This document shows positions 42,562 to 50,703 of a DNA stretch of 64,000 nucleotides, piece by piece; within the stretch, counting starts at the first letter, position 1, and each line of letters opens with the position of its first letter. The notes beneath the pieces are model-generated. The model saw only the letters and a list, made by a program, of their open reading frames with translations, was not told the origin of the DNA and searched no databases. Position numbers and translations under genes: made by a program. Origin of the DNA: an uncultured Lachnospiraceae bacterium (lineage in GTDB: Bacteria > Bacillota > Clostridia > Lachnospirales > Lachnospiraceae); assembly GCA_905209075.1 (NCBI GenBank), contig CAJLRL010000009.1:1-64000 (forward strand), read 5' to 3'.

Positions 42562-43221
42562 ATGTCACAGGATAATTATAGTTTGAGTGCCAGAGTATAT
42601 AATCATATAAGAGATGGTATATTATCCGGCAGATATAAGGATGGCGATGAGCTTAAGGAAATGACAATTGGCGAAGAGCTTGGCGTCAGCAGGACCCCTG
42701 TAAGAGAAGCACTCCGCCAGCTTGACCTCGAAGGGCTTATTACAATAATTCCAAATAAAGGTGCTTTTGTTGAGGAAGTTTCACTTGACGATATAAGAGA
42801 TATATATGATATAAGAGCAAGGCTAGAGGGCTTATGTGCCAGATGGGCGGCAGAAAAAATTACGGATGAGCTTATGGAACAGATGGAGGAGATCATATAT
42901 CTGTCTGAGTTTCATGAAGAAAAGGGTAATTCAAAGCAGCTTCTTTTATTGGATAACCGTTTCCATGAAATATTATACGAGGCATCGCAGAGCAAAGAAT
43001 TAAAACGTATTTTAAAAGAATATCATGAATATGTCGGCAGAGTCAGAAGAGTTACCTTAAGCGAAAATGAAAGAGCAAAGGATTCCACGATGGAACACAA
43101 GATGATCTGTCAGGCGATAAAAGCGCACGATGCAGATCTGGCAGAAAAATATGCGTCTGCACATATAATCAAATCAAAAGAAAATATGCAAAAGCGCGGC
43201 TGGGAAAACCTTATTAAGTAG
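42562..43221 (+). CDS. GntR-family regulator (FCD domain)
   Basis: A 219-residue regulator. The winged helix covers residues 5-72 (GDELKEMTIGEELGVSRTPV, then REALRQLDLEGLI), followed by an FCD ligand-binding domain (about 80-210, with the metal-coordinating DNRFHEILYEA pattern). FCD domains bind organic acids such as citrate, lactate or gluconate. It lies between the synthase (12 nt upstream) and icd (56 nt downstream), so it probably senses a TCA-type acid and acts at the palindrome before the operon. Confidence 0.92.
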   Translation: MSQDNYSLSARVYNHIRDGILSGRYKDGDELKEMTIGEELGVSRTPVREALRQLDLEGLITIIPNKGAFVEEVSLDDIRDIYDIRARLEGLCARWAAEKITDELMEQMEEIIYLSEFHEEKGNSKQLLLLDNRFHEILYEASQSKELKRILKEYHEYVGRVRRVTLSENERAKDSTMEHKMICQAIKAHDADLAEKYASAHIIKSKENMQKRGWENLIK

Positions 43222-43277
43222 TTTTATGTAACCTGGCACTTGCGTTTTATAAAATTTTATAATAGAAGGAGATTAAA

Positions 43278-44486
43278 ATGGATAAGATTAAAATGACTAC
43301 ACCCCTTGTTGAAATGGATGGAGATGAGATGACACGAATTCTCTGGAAGATGATAAAGGATGAGCTTCTTACTCCTTTTATCGATCTAAAGACAGAGTAT
43401 TATGATCTCGGACTTGAGGAGAGAAACCGTACAAACGATCAGGTTACGGTTGATTCTGCAAATGCTGCAATGAAATATGGTGTTGCAGTAAAATGTGCTA
43501 CGATCACCCCAAATGCAGCCAGAATGACAGAATACAACTTAAAAGAGATGTGGAAGAGCCCTAACGGAACAATAAGAGCTATGCTTGACGGAACTGTTTT
43601 CCGTGCTCCTATCGTTGTAAAGGGAATAGAGCCAAATGTAAAAACATGGGTAAAACCTATCACAATTGCACGTCATGCATATGGTGATGTATACAAAGCA
43701 ACAGAGATGAAAGTTCCTGGAGCCGGAAAAGCAGAGCTTGTATTTACTGACGAAAATGGAAACGAGACAAGAGAACTTATCCATAATTTTAAAGGTGCAG
43801 GAGTTATTCAGGGACAGCATAATCTTGATGATTCAATTGAGAGCTTTGCACACAGCTGTTTTAAATATGCCCTTGACATAAAGCAGGATTTATGGTTTGC
43901 GACAAAGGATACGATTTCAAAGAAATATGACCATACATTCAAGGATATTTTCCAGGAAATCTTTGATTCACAGTACAAGGACAAGTTTAAAGAAGCAGGG
44001 ATTACATATTTCTACACACTTATTGATGATGCAGTAGCGCGTGTCATGAAATCAGAAGGTGGATTTATCTGGGCCTGCAAGAATTATGACGGAGATGTAA
44101 TGAGCGATATGATTTCGTCTGCGTTTGGTTCACTTGCAATGATGACATCAGTACTTGTATCACCTCATGGATATTATGAGTACGAGGCAGCTCACGGAAC
44201 AGTTCAGAGACACTATTACAAACATTTAAAGGGTGAGGAAACTTCTACAAACTCTGTAGCAACAATTTTTGCATGGACAGGTGCTCTTAGAAAAAGAGGA
44301 GAGCTTGACAATATCAAGGGGCTTTGTGAGTTTGCGGATAAACTTGAGGCTGCATGTGTAAAAACTATAGAAGATGGCAGGATGACAAAGGATCTTGCAC
44401 TCATAACAACTATAGACAATCCTACAGTATTGAACAGTGAGAATTTTATCAAAGCAATAAGAGAAGAACTCGAAAAAACTTTATAA
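43278..44486 (+). CDS. icd: NADP-dependent isocitrate dehydrogenase (eukaryote-like dimeric type)
   Basis: A 402-residue enzyme making 2-oxoglutarate from isocitrate. The N-terminus (TTPLVEMDGDEMTRILWKMI) and ITPNAARMTEYNLKEMWKSP belong to subfamily II, the type also found in animals, rather than the E. coli type. GTVFRAPIVVKG and the coenzyme region AAHGTVQRHY are present; the latter is typical of NADP use. AAGGAG lies 7 nt before ATG. With the synthase upstream it forms the oxidative branch to glutamate, an anabolic half-TCA pathway. Aconitase is not nearby. Confidence 0.96.
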   Translation: MDKIKMTTPLVEMDGDEMTRILWKMIKDELLTPFIDLKTEYYDLGLEERNRTNDQVTVDSANAAMKYGVAVKCATITPNAARMTEYNLKEMWKSPNGTIRAMLDGTVFRAPIVVKGIEPNVKTWVKPITIARHAYGDVYKATEMKVPGAGKAELVFTDENGNETRELIHNFKGAGVIQGQHNLDDSIESFAHSCFKYALDIKQDLWFATKDTISKKYDHTFKDIFQEIFDSQYKDKFKEAGITYFYTLIDDAVARVMKSEGGFIWACKNYDGDVMSDMISSAFGSLAMMTSVLVSPHGYYEYEAAHGTVQRHYYKHLKGEETSTNSVATIFAWTGALRKRGELDNIKGLCEFADKLEAACVKTIEDGRMTKDLALITTIDNPTVLNSENFIKAIREELEKTL

Positions 44487-44514
44487 AATTTGTATGTCCT
44501 AAACCGGTTATGGA

Positions 44515-44532
44515 ATGTTAAAATTTTCACAC
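44515..44532. promoter_or_regulatory. Candidate Rex operator
   Basis: ATGTTAAAATTTTCACAC has inverted arms TGTTAAAA/TTTTCACA with one mismatch and agrees with the Rex consensus TTGTGAA(W4)TTCACAA at nearly all positions, allowing the TTGTTAA variant. It lies directly upstream of the rex -35 box, so autoregulation by NADH/NAD is likely. Confidence 0.6.
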
Positions 44533-44533
44533 A

Positions 44534-44562
44534 TTGACAGTTTTAACAATAGATTCTATAAT
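44534..44562 (+). promoter_or_regulatory. Consensus promoter of rex
   Basis: TTGACA, a 17-nt spacer and TATAAT: a perfect sigma-A promoter, 51 bp before the TTG start codon. Confidence 0.85.
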
Positions 44563-44612
44563 TGGTTTAGGTTTTTTTTCGTATATGCTGTATAGATTGG
44601 AGGACAGGAATT

Positions 44613-45245
44613 TTGGAAAAGGAAATATCACAGGCAGTAATTCGCAGGATGCCGCGATATTACAGATATTTAGGTGAATTATTAGATGAGGGTGTAGAGC
44701 GGATATCTTCAAGTGATTTAAGCCGCAGAATGAACGTGACCGCATCACAGATAAGACAGGATCTTAATAATTTCGGTGGATTCGGACAACAGGGATACGG
44801 ATATAATGTCCAGTCTTTATACGAAGAGATAGGCAGAATTCTTGGACTAGATACTGAGCACAAAATAATAATTATCGGAGCCGGAAATTTAGGGCAGGCT
44901 CTTGCAAATTACGTCAAATTTGAAAAGCTTGGATTTGTTATAACAGCACTTTTTGATGTAAATCCGGCTCTTAAAGGACAGAGTGTCAGGGGGATACCGA
45001 TTTATATGCTGGATGAGCTTGATGAATACTGCAGGACACATCAGGTGGATATAGCAGCACTTACCATGCCAAAATCAAAGGCAGACAGCATAGCGAAAAA
45101 GGTTGTGGAACTTGGAATACATGCCATATGGAATTTTGCACATGTGGATTTACGCATTGATGACAAGAATGTTGTTGTCGAGAGTGTCCATTTGTCAGAC
45201 AGCCTTATGCAGTTAAGCTATAACATTGTAAAACAATCAAACTAG
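44613..45245 (+). CDS. rex: Redox-sensing transcriptional repressor Rex
   Basis: A 210-residue repressor that senses the NADH/NAD ratio and controls fermentation genes. The N-terminal winged helix (ISSSDLSRRMNVTASQIRQD, then FGGFGQQGYGYNV) and the Rossmann motif (IIIGAGNLGQAL) are typical. The start is TTG at 44613, after a strong GGAGGACAGGA. It heads a run of genes (coiled-coil protein, nnrDE, alr) on the same strand. A Rex-like operator overlaps its upstream region. Confidence 0.96.
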   Translation: MEKEISQAVIRRMPRYYRYLGELLDEGVERISSSDLSRRMNVTASQIRQDLNNFGGFGQQGYGYNVQSLYEEIGRILGLDTEHKIIIIGAGNLGQALANYVKFEKLGFVITALFDVNPALKGQSVRGIPIYMLDELDEYCRTHQVDIAALTMPKSKADSIAKKVVELGIHAIWNFAHVDLRIDDKNVVVESVHLSDSLMQLSYNIVKQSN

Positions 45246-45290
45246 TATAGAATTTAAAAACGCTATACCAGCTTTAAGAGGTATTGAATT

Positions 45291-45914
45291 ATGAAATCTG
45301 AGGAAGACTTCAAAAAAGCACTTATCGGGAAGAAGGTGCCTCTTTTGGTTTTAGACCAGAAATGGCACAGATTATTTGCGATACATGGGAAAACAGATCA
45401 GATAAGAGAGATAGAGACCCAGCTGGACAGATATCTGGCAGAACAGGGACAGTGCAACAATGATCTGGAAGATTTAAAAAAGCTAAAAAGTAAATTGATG
45501 TCAAATATAGTTCAGAATATGGACGGAACGACAGAAATTGCGGATTCTGTATCAAGACAAAAAAAGCTGGATGATGATAAACGGATGATCGACGAAATAA
45601 ATGAAAAGGTCGAAAATCTTGAAGATCGTCTGCTGGAACTGCCGAAGCTGATAAATGAGACAAATGAAAGTCTTATGCTTATGTCGATGGATTATTTCAG
45701 TGAAAAGATAATCACAAACAGGGAAGAGTCCAAAGAGATAGAGGAATGGATTTCCGGAATAAGGATAGAACTCAAGAAAAACATAATCAAAAAGCAGAAC
45801 CGTGATATAAATAACCGCGAGATATATGCCTATCTTCATGATATATTTGGAGCTGAGGTGCTTGATTTATTTGATATACAATATGATGACCCTATGGTTG
45901 GCAGCAAAGAGTAA
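45291..45914 (+). CDS. Coiled-coil protein of unknown function
   Basis: A 207-residue soluble protein. Residues about 50-170 are strongly helical and charged with heptad patterns (ETQLDRYLAEQ, KLDDDKRMIDEINEKVENLE), so a coiled coil is predicted. The first 30 residues (GKKVPLLVLDQKWHRLF) and the C-terminus (YAYLHDIFGAEVLDLFDI) look like conserved caps. It lies between rex and nnrDE with 45- and 11-nt gaps. The same order is, as I recall, common in Lachnospiraceae. Function unknown. Confidence 0.75.
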   Translation: MKSEEDFKKALIGKKVPLLVLDQKWHRLFAIHGKTDQIREIETQLDRYLAEQGQCNNDLEDLKKLKSKLMSNIVQNMDGTTEIADSVSRQKKLDDDKRMIDEINEKVENLEDRLLELPKLINETNESLMLMSMDYFSEKIITNREESKEIEEWISGIRIELKKNIIKKQNRDINNREIYAYLHDIFGAEVLDLFDIQYDDPMVGSKE

Positions 45915-45925
45915 AGGAGTCACAG

Positions 45926-47398
45926 TTGAAAACAATAGTTACGGGTGAAGAAATGAAGCTTCTGGATGATAACACATCAAAGGTCTATGGCGTTCCATCT
46001 GTTATTCTGATGGAGCAGGCTGCGATGGGAGTTGTCCGGGAGCTTGTTGCGTCTTTTTCGAAAGAGACAAAATTTCTTGTAGTATGTGGAAAAGGAAATA
46101 ATGCGGGAGATGGAATTGCAATCGCAAGACTTCTGAATCAAAACGGAATGAATGCGTCTGTATTTTTCTGTTCTGACAAAGATGAGGGCAGCAGTGAACT
46201 TTTTCTGCTTCAAAAAAATATATATAAAAACTATGCTTATCCTGTTGAAAATGAAATAAAAAAAGGATATGACGTAATAATAGATGCTATATTCGGAACA
46301 GGACTTTCACGTGGAATCTCCGGAAGATATCTTAAAGTGATAGAAGATATAAACAGGCATGATGCACTAAAAGCAGCAGTAGATATCGCATCAGGGATCA
46401 ATGCCGGAAGCGGCGGGATTATGAATGCAGCAGTTAAAGCCGATATCACATATACGTTTTCATATGAAAAAACAGGTCAGATATTATGGCCGGGAAATGA
46501 ATACACAGGAAAACTTGTTACCATTCCGATAGGTATAACTGATGACAGCTTTGTGGAGACAAAACCACATATGTTTTCAATCGAAGAAAAGGACTTGAAA
46601 AATCTTCCGAAAAGACCGGATCATTCAAACAAAGGAACGTATGGACGTCTGCTTGTAATAGCAGGAAGCTATAATATGGCAGGAGCCGCTGTCCTGAGTG
46701 CTAAGGCAGCATACCGTTGTGGGTGCGGACTTGTAAAAGTACTTACTCCGCAGGAAAACAGGATTATTATACAAAATCAGGTTCCAGAGGCTCTTATTGG
46801 AACATATGATGATATAGAAGGAGCATTGAAGTGGGCAGATGCAGTTGTTCTGGGTCCGGGGATAGGAAAGCAGCCGCAGGCTGTGGATATTGTTCACAAG
46901 GTGCTTGAAAAATGCGATGTTCCACTTCTTATAGATGCAGATGGATTAAATATCATATCAGATGATATGTCACTTTTAAATAAACATAAAAATGATATAG
47001 TGATCACTCCGCATCCTGGCGAGATGTCCCGGCTTACAGGAAAAGAGGTCCGGGATATCCAGAAAAATCTTATAGATACAGCATGTCTGTTTGCAAAACA
47101 GTATGATCTTGTATGTGTGTTAAAAGATTTTCGGACAATAACTGCAGATAAAGGAAAAACTGTATTTATAAACAGGAGTGGAAACAGCGGAATGGCTACA
47201 GCCGGAAGCGGTGACGTACTTTCAGGCGTGATAGGGGCATTTCTGGCAGGAGGCATGGAAACAGCAATGGCGGCATCGTATGGAGTATTTGTTCATGGAC
47301 TTGCAGGAGATAAGGTATTTATTAAAACCGGATCATGTGGTATGATGGCTAGTGATATTATAAAAGGATTAAAAGAAATTTGGAATAAGGTGGATTAA
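45926..47398 (+). CDS. nnr: Bifunctional NAD(P)H-hydrate epimerase / ADP-dependent dehydratase
   Basis: A 490-residue metabolite-repair enzyme that restores damaged NADH and NADPH hydrates. The YjeF-N epimerase domain (residues 1-210) shows VCGKGNNAGDGIAIARLL and IIDAIFGTGLSR; the ribokinase-like dehydratase domain (225-490) shows VLGPGIGKQPQ and TAGSGDVLSGVIGAFLAGG. The start is TTG at 45926 with AAAGGAG upstream. It stands before alr by 6 nt and after rex, a pairing with NADH sensing that may be functional. Confidence 0.95.
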   Translation: MKTIVTGEEMKLLDDNTSKVYGVPSVILMEQAAMGVVRELVASFSKETKFLVVCGKGNNAGDGIAIARLLNQNGMNASVFFCSDKDEGSSELFLLQKNIYKNYAYPVENEIKKGYDVIIDAIFGTGLSRGISGRYLKVIEDINRHDALKAAVDIASGINAGSGGIMNAAVKADITYTFSYEKTGQILWPGNEYTGKLVTIPIGITDDSFVETKPHMFSIEEKDLKNLPKRPDHSNKGTYGRLLVIAGSYNMAGAAVLSAKAAYRCGCGLVKVLTPQENRIIIQNQVPEALIGTYDDIEGALKWADAVVLGPGIGKQPQAVDIVHKVLEKCDVPLLIDADGLNIISDDMSLLNKHKNDIVITPHPGEMSRLTGKEVRDIQKNLIDTACLFAKQYDLVCVLKDFRTITADKGKTVFINRSGNSGMATAGSGDVLSGVIGAFLAGGMETAMAASYGVFVHGLAGDKVFIKTGSCGMMASDIIKGLKEIWNKVD

Positions 47399-47404
47399 AC
47401 TAAA

Positions 47405-48544
47405 ATGGCAGTAAACAGAGTAAGAGCAGATATAGATCTCGATGCAGTTTTGTATAACATGGAGTCAATGCACAAAAAATTAAAGCCTGGTACAAAGATA
47501 GCAGCAGTTGTAAAAGCTGATGCTTATGGACATGGTGCGGTAGAAATATCAAGGGTGCTTGAAAACCTTCCATATCTCTGGGGATATGCAGTTGCCACAA
47601 GCAATGAGGCAATGCAGCTTGTGGAAGCCGGAAGAAAAAAACCTATAATTATCCTTGGGTTGAGTTTCCCGGAGCAATTTGAGGAAATCGTAGAAAATGA
47701 TCTGCGTCCGGCTGTATGTACATATGAAACAGCACAGGCATTATCAGATATTGCCGCAGAAAAAAATAAAGTGTGCCGTATACATATAAAAGTGGATACG
47801 GGAATGAGCAGGATAGGATTTCAGGTAACACCAGAAAGTGCCGATACGGTTGCACGTATTTCAAAATTGCCGAATATAATGATAGAGGGTATATTTACTC
47901 ATTTTGCAAGAGCTGATGAATCATCAAAAGCTCCGGCATATGAACAGTTTAAACAGTTTGAAAAGATGATAGCTATGGTGGAAGAAAAAGGTGTACAGAT
48001 TCCTTTAAAGCATTGTTCTAACAGTGCAGGTATAGTTGAGATACCTGAATGTAATATGGATATGGTAAGAGCCGGTATTACGCTGTATGGATTATGGCCG
48101 TCAGAGGAGGTTGACAAAACAAAAATCTCACTTAAACCGGTAATGTCGTTAAGAAGCAGGGTGGCATATGTAAAAGAACTTTTACCTGGAAGGCAGATAA
48201 GCTACGGAGGCACTTTTACCGTAAAGAAAAAGATGACAGTTGCAACAGTGCCGGTAGGATATGGAGACGGATATGCAAGAGGACTGTCCAATAAAGGATG
48301 GGTACTTATAAAAGGACAAAAAGCACCTATATGTGGAAGAGTGTGCATGGATCAGTGCATGGTCGATGTCACTGATATACCCGGAGTAAAAATAGGGGAT
48401 ACGGTCACATTACTTGGTAAAGATGCAGATGAGGAAATTACGATGGAACAGCTCGGAGAACTTTCCGGAAGATTTAATTATGAGTTTGCATGTCTTATAA
48501 CTCCTAGAGTACCGAGAATTTATCACAAAAATAATGACAGATAA
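47405..48544 (+). CDS. alr: Alanine racemase
   Basis: A 379-residue PLP enzyme supplying D-alanine for peptidoglycan. The PLP lysine is in AAVVKADAYGHGAVE near residue 37; the catalytic Tyr region is QISYGGTFTVKKKM and the C-terminal domain includes GRVCMDQCMVDVTD. Length is as usual. It begins 6 nt after nnr. A MazF-type gene follows 87 nt downstream, as in many Firmicutes where alr precedes the ndoAI-ndoA module. Confidence 0.96.
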   Translation: MAVNRVRADIDLDAVLYNMESMHKKLKPGTKIAAVVKADAYGHGAVEISRVLENLPYLWGYAVATSNEAMQLVEAGRKKPIIILGLSFPEQFEEIVENDLRPAVCTYETAQALSDIAAEKNKVCRIHIKVDTGMSRIGFQVTPESADTVARISKLPNIMIEGIFTHFARADESSKAPAYEQFKQFEKMIAMVEEKGVQIPLKHCSNSAGIVEIPECNMDMVRAGITLYGLWPSEEVDKTKISLKPVMSLRSRVAYVKELLPGRQISYGGTFTVKKKMTVATVPVGYGDGYARGLSNKGWVLIKGQKAPICGRVCMDQCMVDVTDIPGVKIGDTVTLLGKDADEEITMEQLGELSGRFNYEFACLITPRVPRIYHKNNDR

Positions 48545-48589
48545 TTATTAATAATTATTAATAAAAGATACAGAATACACTCGAAAAAA

Positions 48590-48618
48590 TTGGAAATACT
48601 TTTTGTATACCATAATAT
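48590..48618 (+). promoter_or_regulatory. Possible promoter of the MazF-type gene
   Basis: TTGGAA, a 17-nt spacer and TAATAT in the 87-bp gap after alr; the toxin may therefore be transcribed apart from alr. Confidence 0.45.
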
Positions 48619-48631
48619 GGAGTGATTGTGT

Positions 48632-48979
48632 ATGATTATTCAAAGAGGAGACATATATTACGCTGATTTAAGACCGGTGGTCGGTTCTGAACAGGGCGGG
48701 GTAAGACCTGTTCTTATTATTCAAAATGATGTGGGCAATAAGCATAGCCCTACTGTAATATGTGCAGCGATAACATCGCAGATGCATAAGGCTAAACTTC
48801 CCACGCATGTAGAATTAAAGTGCAAAGAATATGCTCTTGCAAAAGATTCTGTAGTCTTGCTTGAGCAGCTTAGGACCATCGACAAAAAACGTTTGAAGGA
48901 TAAAGTGTGCCATCTTGATAATAATATTTTATTGAAGATCGATAAGGCATTGGAAATCAGTCTGGAGCTTTATACATAG
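48632..48979 (+). CDS. MazF/EndoA-type mRNA interferase without adjacent antitoxin
   Basis: A 115-residue PemK/MazF endoribonuclease: RGDIYYADLRPVVGSEQGGV (with the catalytic Arg region), RPVLIIQNDVGN and ICAAITSQ are all intact. This is the EndoA (NdoA) type of Firmicutes. ATG 48632 follows GGAG. Normally the antitoxin gene ndoAI (about 90 codons) lies between alr and ndoA; here only 87 nt separate them and no ORF fits. The neighbour downstream is a CBS-domain protein 10 nt away. Either the antitoxin is elsewhere or the nuclease is controlled otherwise. Confidence 0.93.
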   Translation: MIIQRGDIYYADLRPVVGSEQGGVRPVLIIQNDVGNKHSPTVICAAITSQMHKAKLPTHVELKCKEYALAKDSVVLLEQLRTIDKKRLKDKVCHLDNNILLKIDKALEISLELYT

Positions 48980-48988
48980 GATAAGAGT

Positions 48989-49894
48989 ATGTTATATATT
49001 ATAATTGTTTTATTAGTTGTTATTGTAATACTTATATTGACTATTGTTTTTTTACTTTCAGGCAACAAGACAAATACAAATCTGGATAACTTCCTCGGAA
49101 ACGATGATGTTACCGAGGAAGAGATCCGATCTATGGTCAGGGAAGGCCATGAACAGGGAACAATCCTGGCATCAGAAGCAGAAATGATACATAATATTTT
49201 TGAATTTGATGATAAAGAAGTAAAAGACATCATGACGCACCGGAAAAATATCGTGGGACTTGACGGAAATACGTCATTTATTGATGCGATAGATTTTATG
49301 ATCGAGTCTGGAAAATCAAGATTTCCGGTATATGAAAATGATGTGGACAATATAATAGGAGTGTTACATATAAAAGATGCATTCAGATTTTTTAAGAAGA
49401 ATGAGATATTCAGAACACCGATAAAGGATATAGATGATCTTATAAGTAACGTCGAATTTATACCGGAGACAGTAAGTATAAATGATCTGTTTAAACAGAT
49501 GCAGATGCAGAAAAACCATCTTGTTATGGTCGTAGATGAATATGGACAGATATCAGGACTTGCTGCTATGGAGGATATACTTGAGGAACTTGTCGGAAAT
49601 ATAGAAGATGAACATGATGAGGAGGAAGAGCATATAACAAAGAGTGATGACGAGACTTTTGTCATGGATGGAATGACAGAATTTCCAGACGTGAAAGAAG
49701 CATTAAATCTTCCACTTGAGGATGATGCGTACGAAACTCTGAATGGATTTTTAGTATCTATTATGGACAAAATACCAGAAGAGGGAGACAAGACTGTCAT
49801 AACAGCATATGGATATGAATTTTCTATAACGCAGGTTGAAGATAATGTTATAAAGCAGGTGGTTATCAGAAAACTTGCACAGGCGGATAAATAA
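48989..49894 (+). CDS. CBS-domain CorC/HlyC-type protein lacking DUF21
   Basis: A 301-residue protein. A single N-terminal membrane helix (LYIIIVLLVVIVILILTIVF) replaces the multi-helix DUF21 domain of full CorC/CNNM transporters. Then come a CBS pair (about 75-205: VKDIMTHRKNIVGLDGNTSF, VMVVDEYGQISGLAAMEDIL) and the C-terminal transporter-associated domain (about 220-298). Such short forms are known in Firmicutes and may be regulatory partners in Mg/Co handling; 'hemolysin' labels are unreliable. AGGATAAGAG lies before ATG. It follows the MazF gene by 10 nt. Confidence 0.85.
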   Translation: MLYIIIVLLVVIVILILTIVFLLSGNKTNTNLDNFLGNDDVTEEEIRSMVREGHEQGTILASEAEMIHNIFEFDDKEVKDIMTHRKNIVGLDGNTSFIDAIDFMIESGKSRFPVYENDVDNIIGVLHIKDAFRFFKKNEIFRTPIKDIDDLISNVEFIPETVSINDLFKQMQMQKNHLVMVVDEYGQISGLAAMEDILEELVGNIEDEHDEEEEHITKSDDETFVMDGMTEFPDVKEALNLPLEDDAYETLNGFLVSIMDKIPEEGDKTVITAYGYEFSITQVEDNVIKQVVIRKLAQADK

Positions 49895-49948
49895 TGATAT
49901 TATAATTACATTATATTATTTATATATTTTAGAAAAGAGGAACAGATT

Positions 49949-50677
49949 ATGTCAGGACATTCAAAATTTGCGAATATCAAGCATAAGAAAGAAAAAAATG
50001 ATGCAGCAAAAGGAAAGATCTTTACAATGATCGGTAGAGAGATTGCTGTAGCAGTAAAAGAGGGAGGACCTGACCCTGCAAATAACTTTAAACTGGCACA
50101 GGTTATAGCGAAGGCTAAATCAAATAATATGCCAAATGATACTATAGAAAGAGGTATCAAGAAGGCTGCCGGAGATGGAAACAGTGTCAATTACGAGACT
50201 ACTACATATGAAGGATATGGACCTTCAGGTACAGCTATAATAGTAAAATGTCTTACAGACAACAAAAATCGTACAGCGGCAAATGTAAGAAATGCTTTCA
50301 CAAAAGGACAGGGAAGCATCGGTACACAGGGCTGCGTATCATATATGTTCGATGAAAAAGGACAGATCATCATAGATAAAGAAGAATGTGATATGGATGC
50401 AGATGATCTTATGATGCAGGCACTTGATGCAGGTGCAGATGATTTCTCAGAGGAAGAGGACAGCTACGAGATCACAACCTCGCCTGAAGATTTTGAAACT
50501 GTAAGAAAAGCACTTGAGGATGCCGGAATAGAAATGGCATCTGCAGAAGTTACAATGATTCCACAGACTTATGTAAAACTTACAGAGGAAGCTGATATTA
50601 CCAATATAGGACGTATCCTTGATTTTCTGGATGATGATGATGATGTTCAGGAAGTTTATCATAATTGGGAAGAATAG
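49949..50677 (+). CDS. yebC: YebC/PmpR-family protein
   Basis: A 242-residue protein of a universal family long called transcriptional regulators and lately implicated in translation of difficult sequences. Starts SGHSKFANIKHKKEKNDAAK; GYGPSGTAIIVKCLTDNKNR and the acidic middle (CDMDADDLMMQALDAGADDF) are typical. AAGAGGAAC precedes ATG. It lies between a CBS protein and glgA, each with a short gap; context gives no hint about targets. Confidence 0.93.
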   Translation: MSGHSKFANIKHKKEKNDAAKGKIFTMIGREIAVAVKEGGPDPANNFKLAQVIAKAKSNNMPNDTIERGIKKAAGDGNSVNYETTTYEGYGPSGTAIIVKCLTDNKNRTAANVRNAFTKGQGSIGTQGCVSYMFDEKGQIIIDKEECDMDADDLMMQALDAGADDFSEEEDSYEITTSPEDFETVRKALEDAGIEMASAEVTMIPQTYVKLTEEADITNIGRILDFLDDDDDVQEVYHNWEE

Positions 50678-50703
50678 AATAGTGTTTGACCGGGAGGGGT
50701 TAT

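Noticed and set aside
48970..49800. Long antisense open frame (276 codons) opposite the CBS-domain gene
   Set aside because: Ser/Ile-rich low-complexity translation, no ribosome binding site, and complete overlap with a well-supported gene; a codon-bias shadow.
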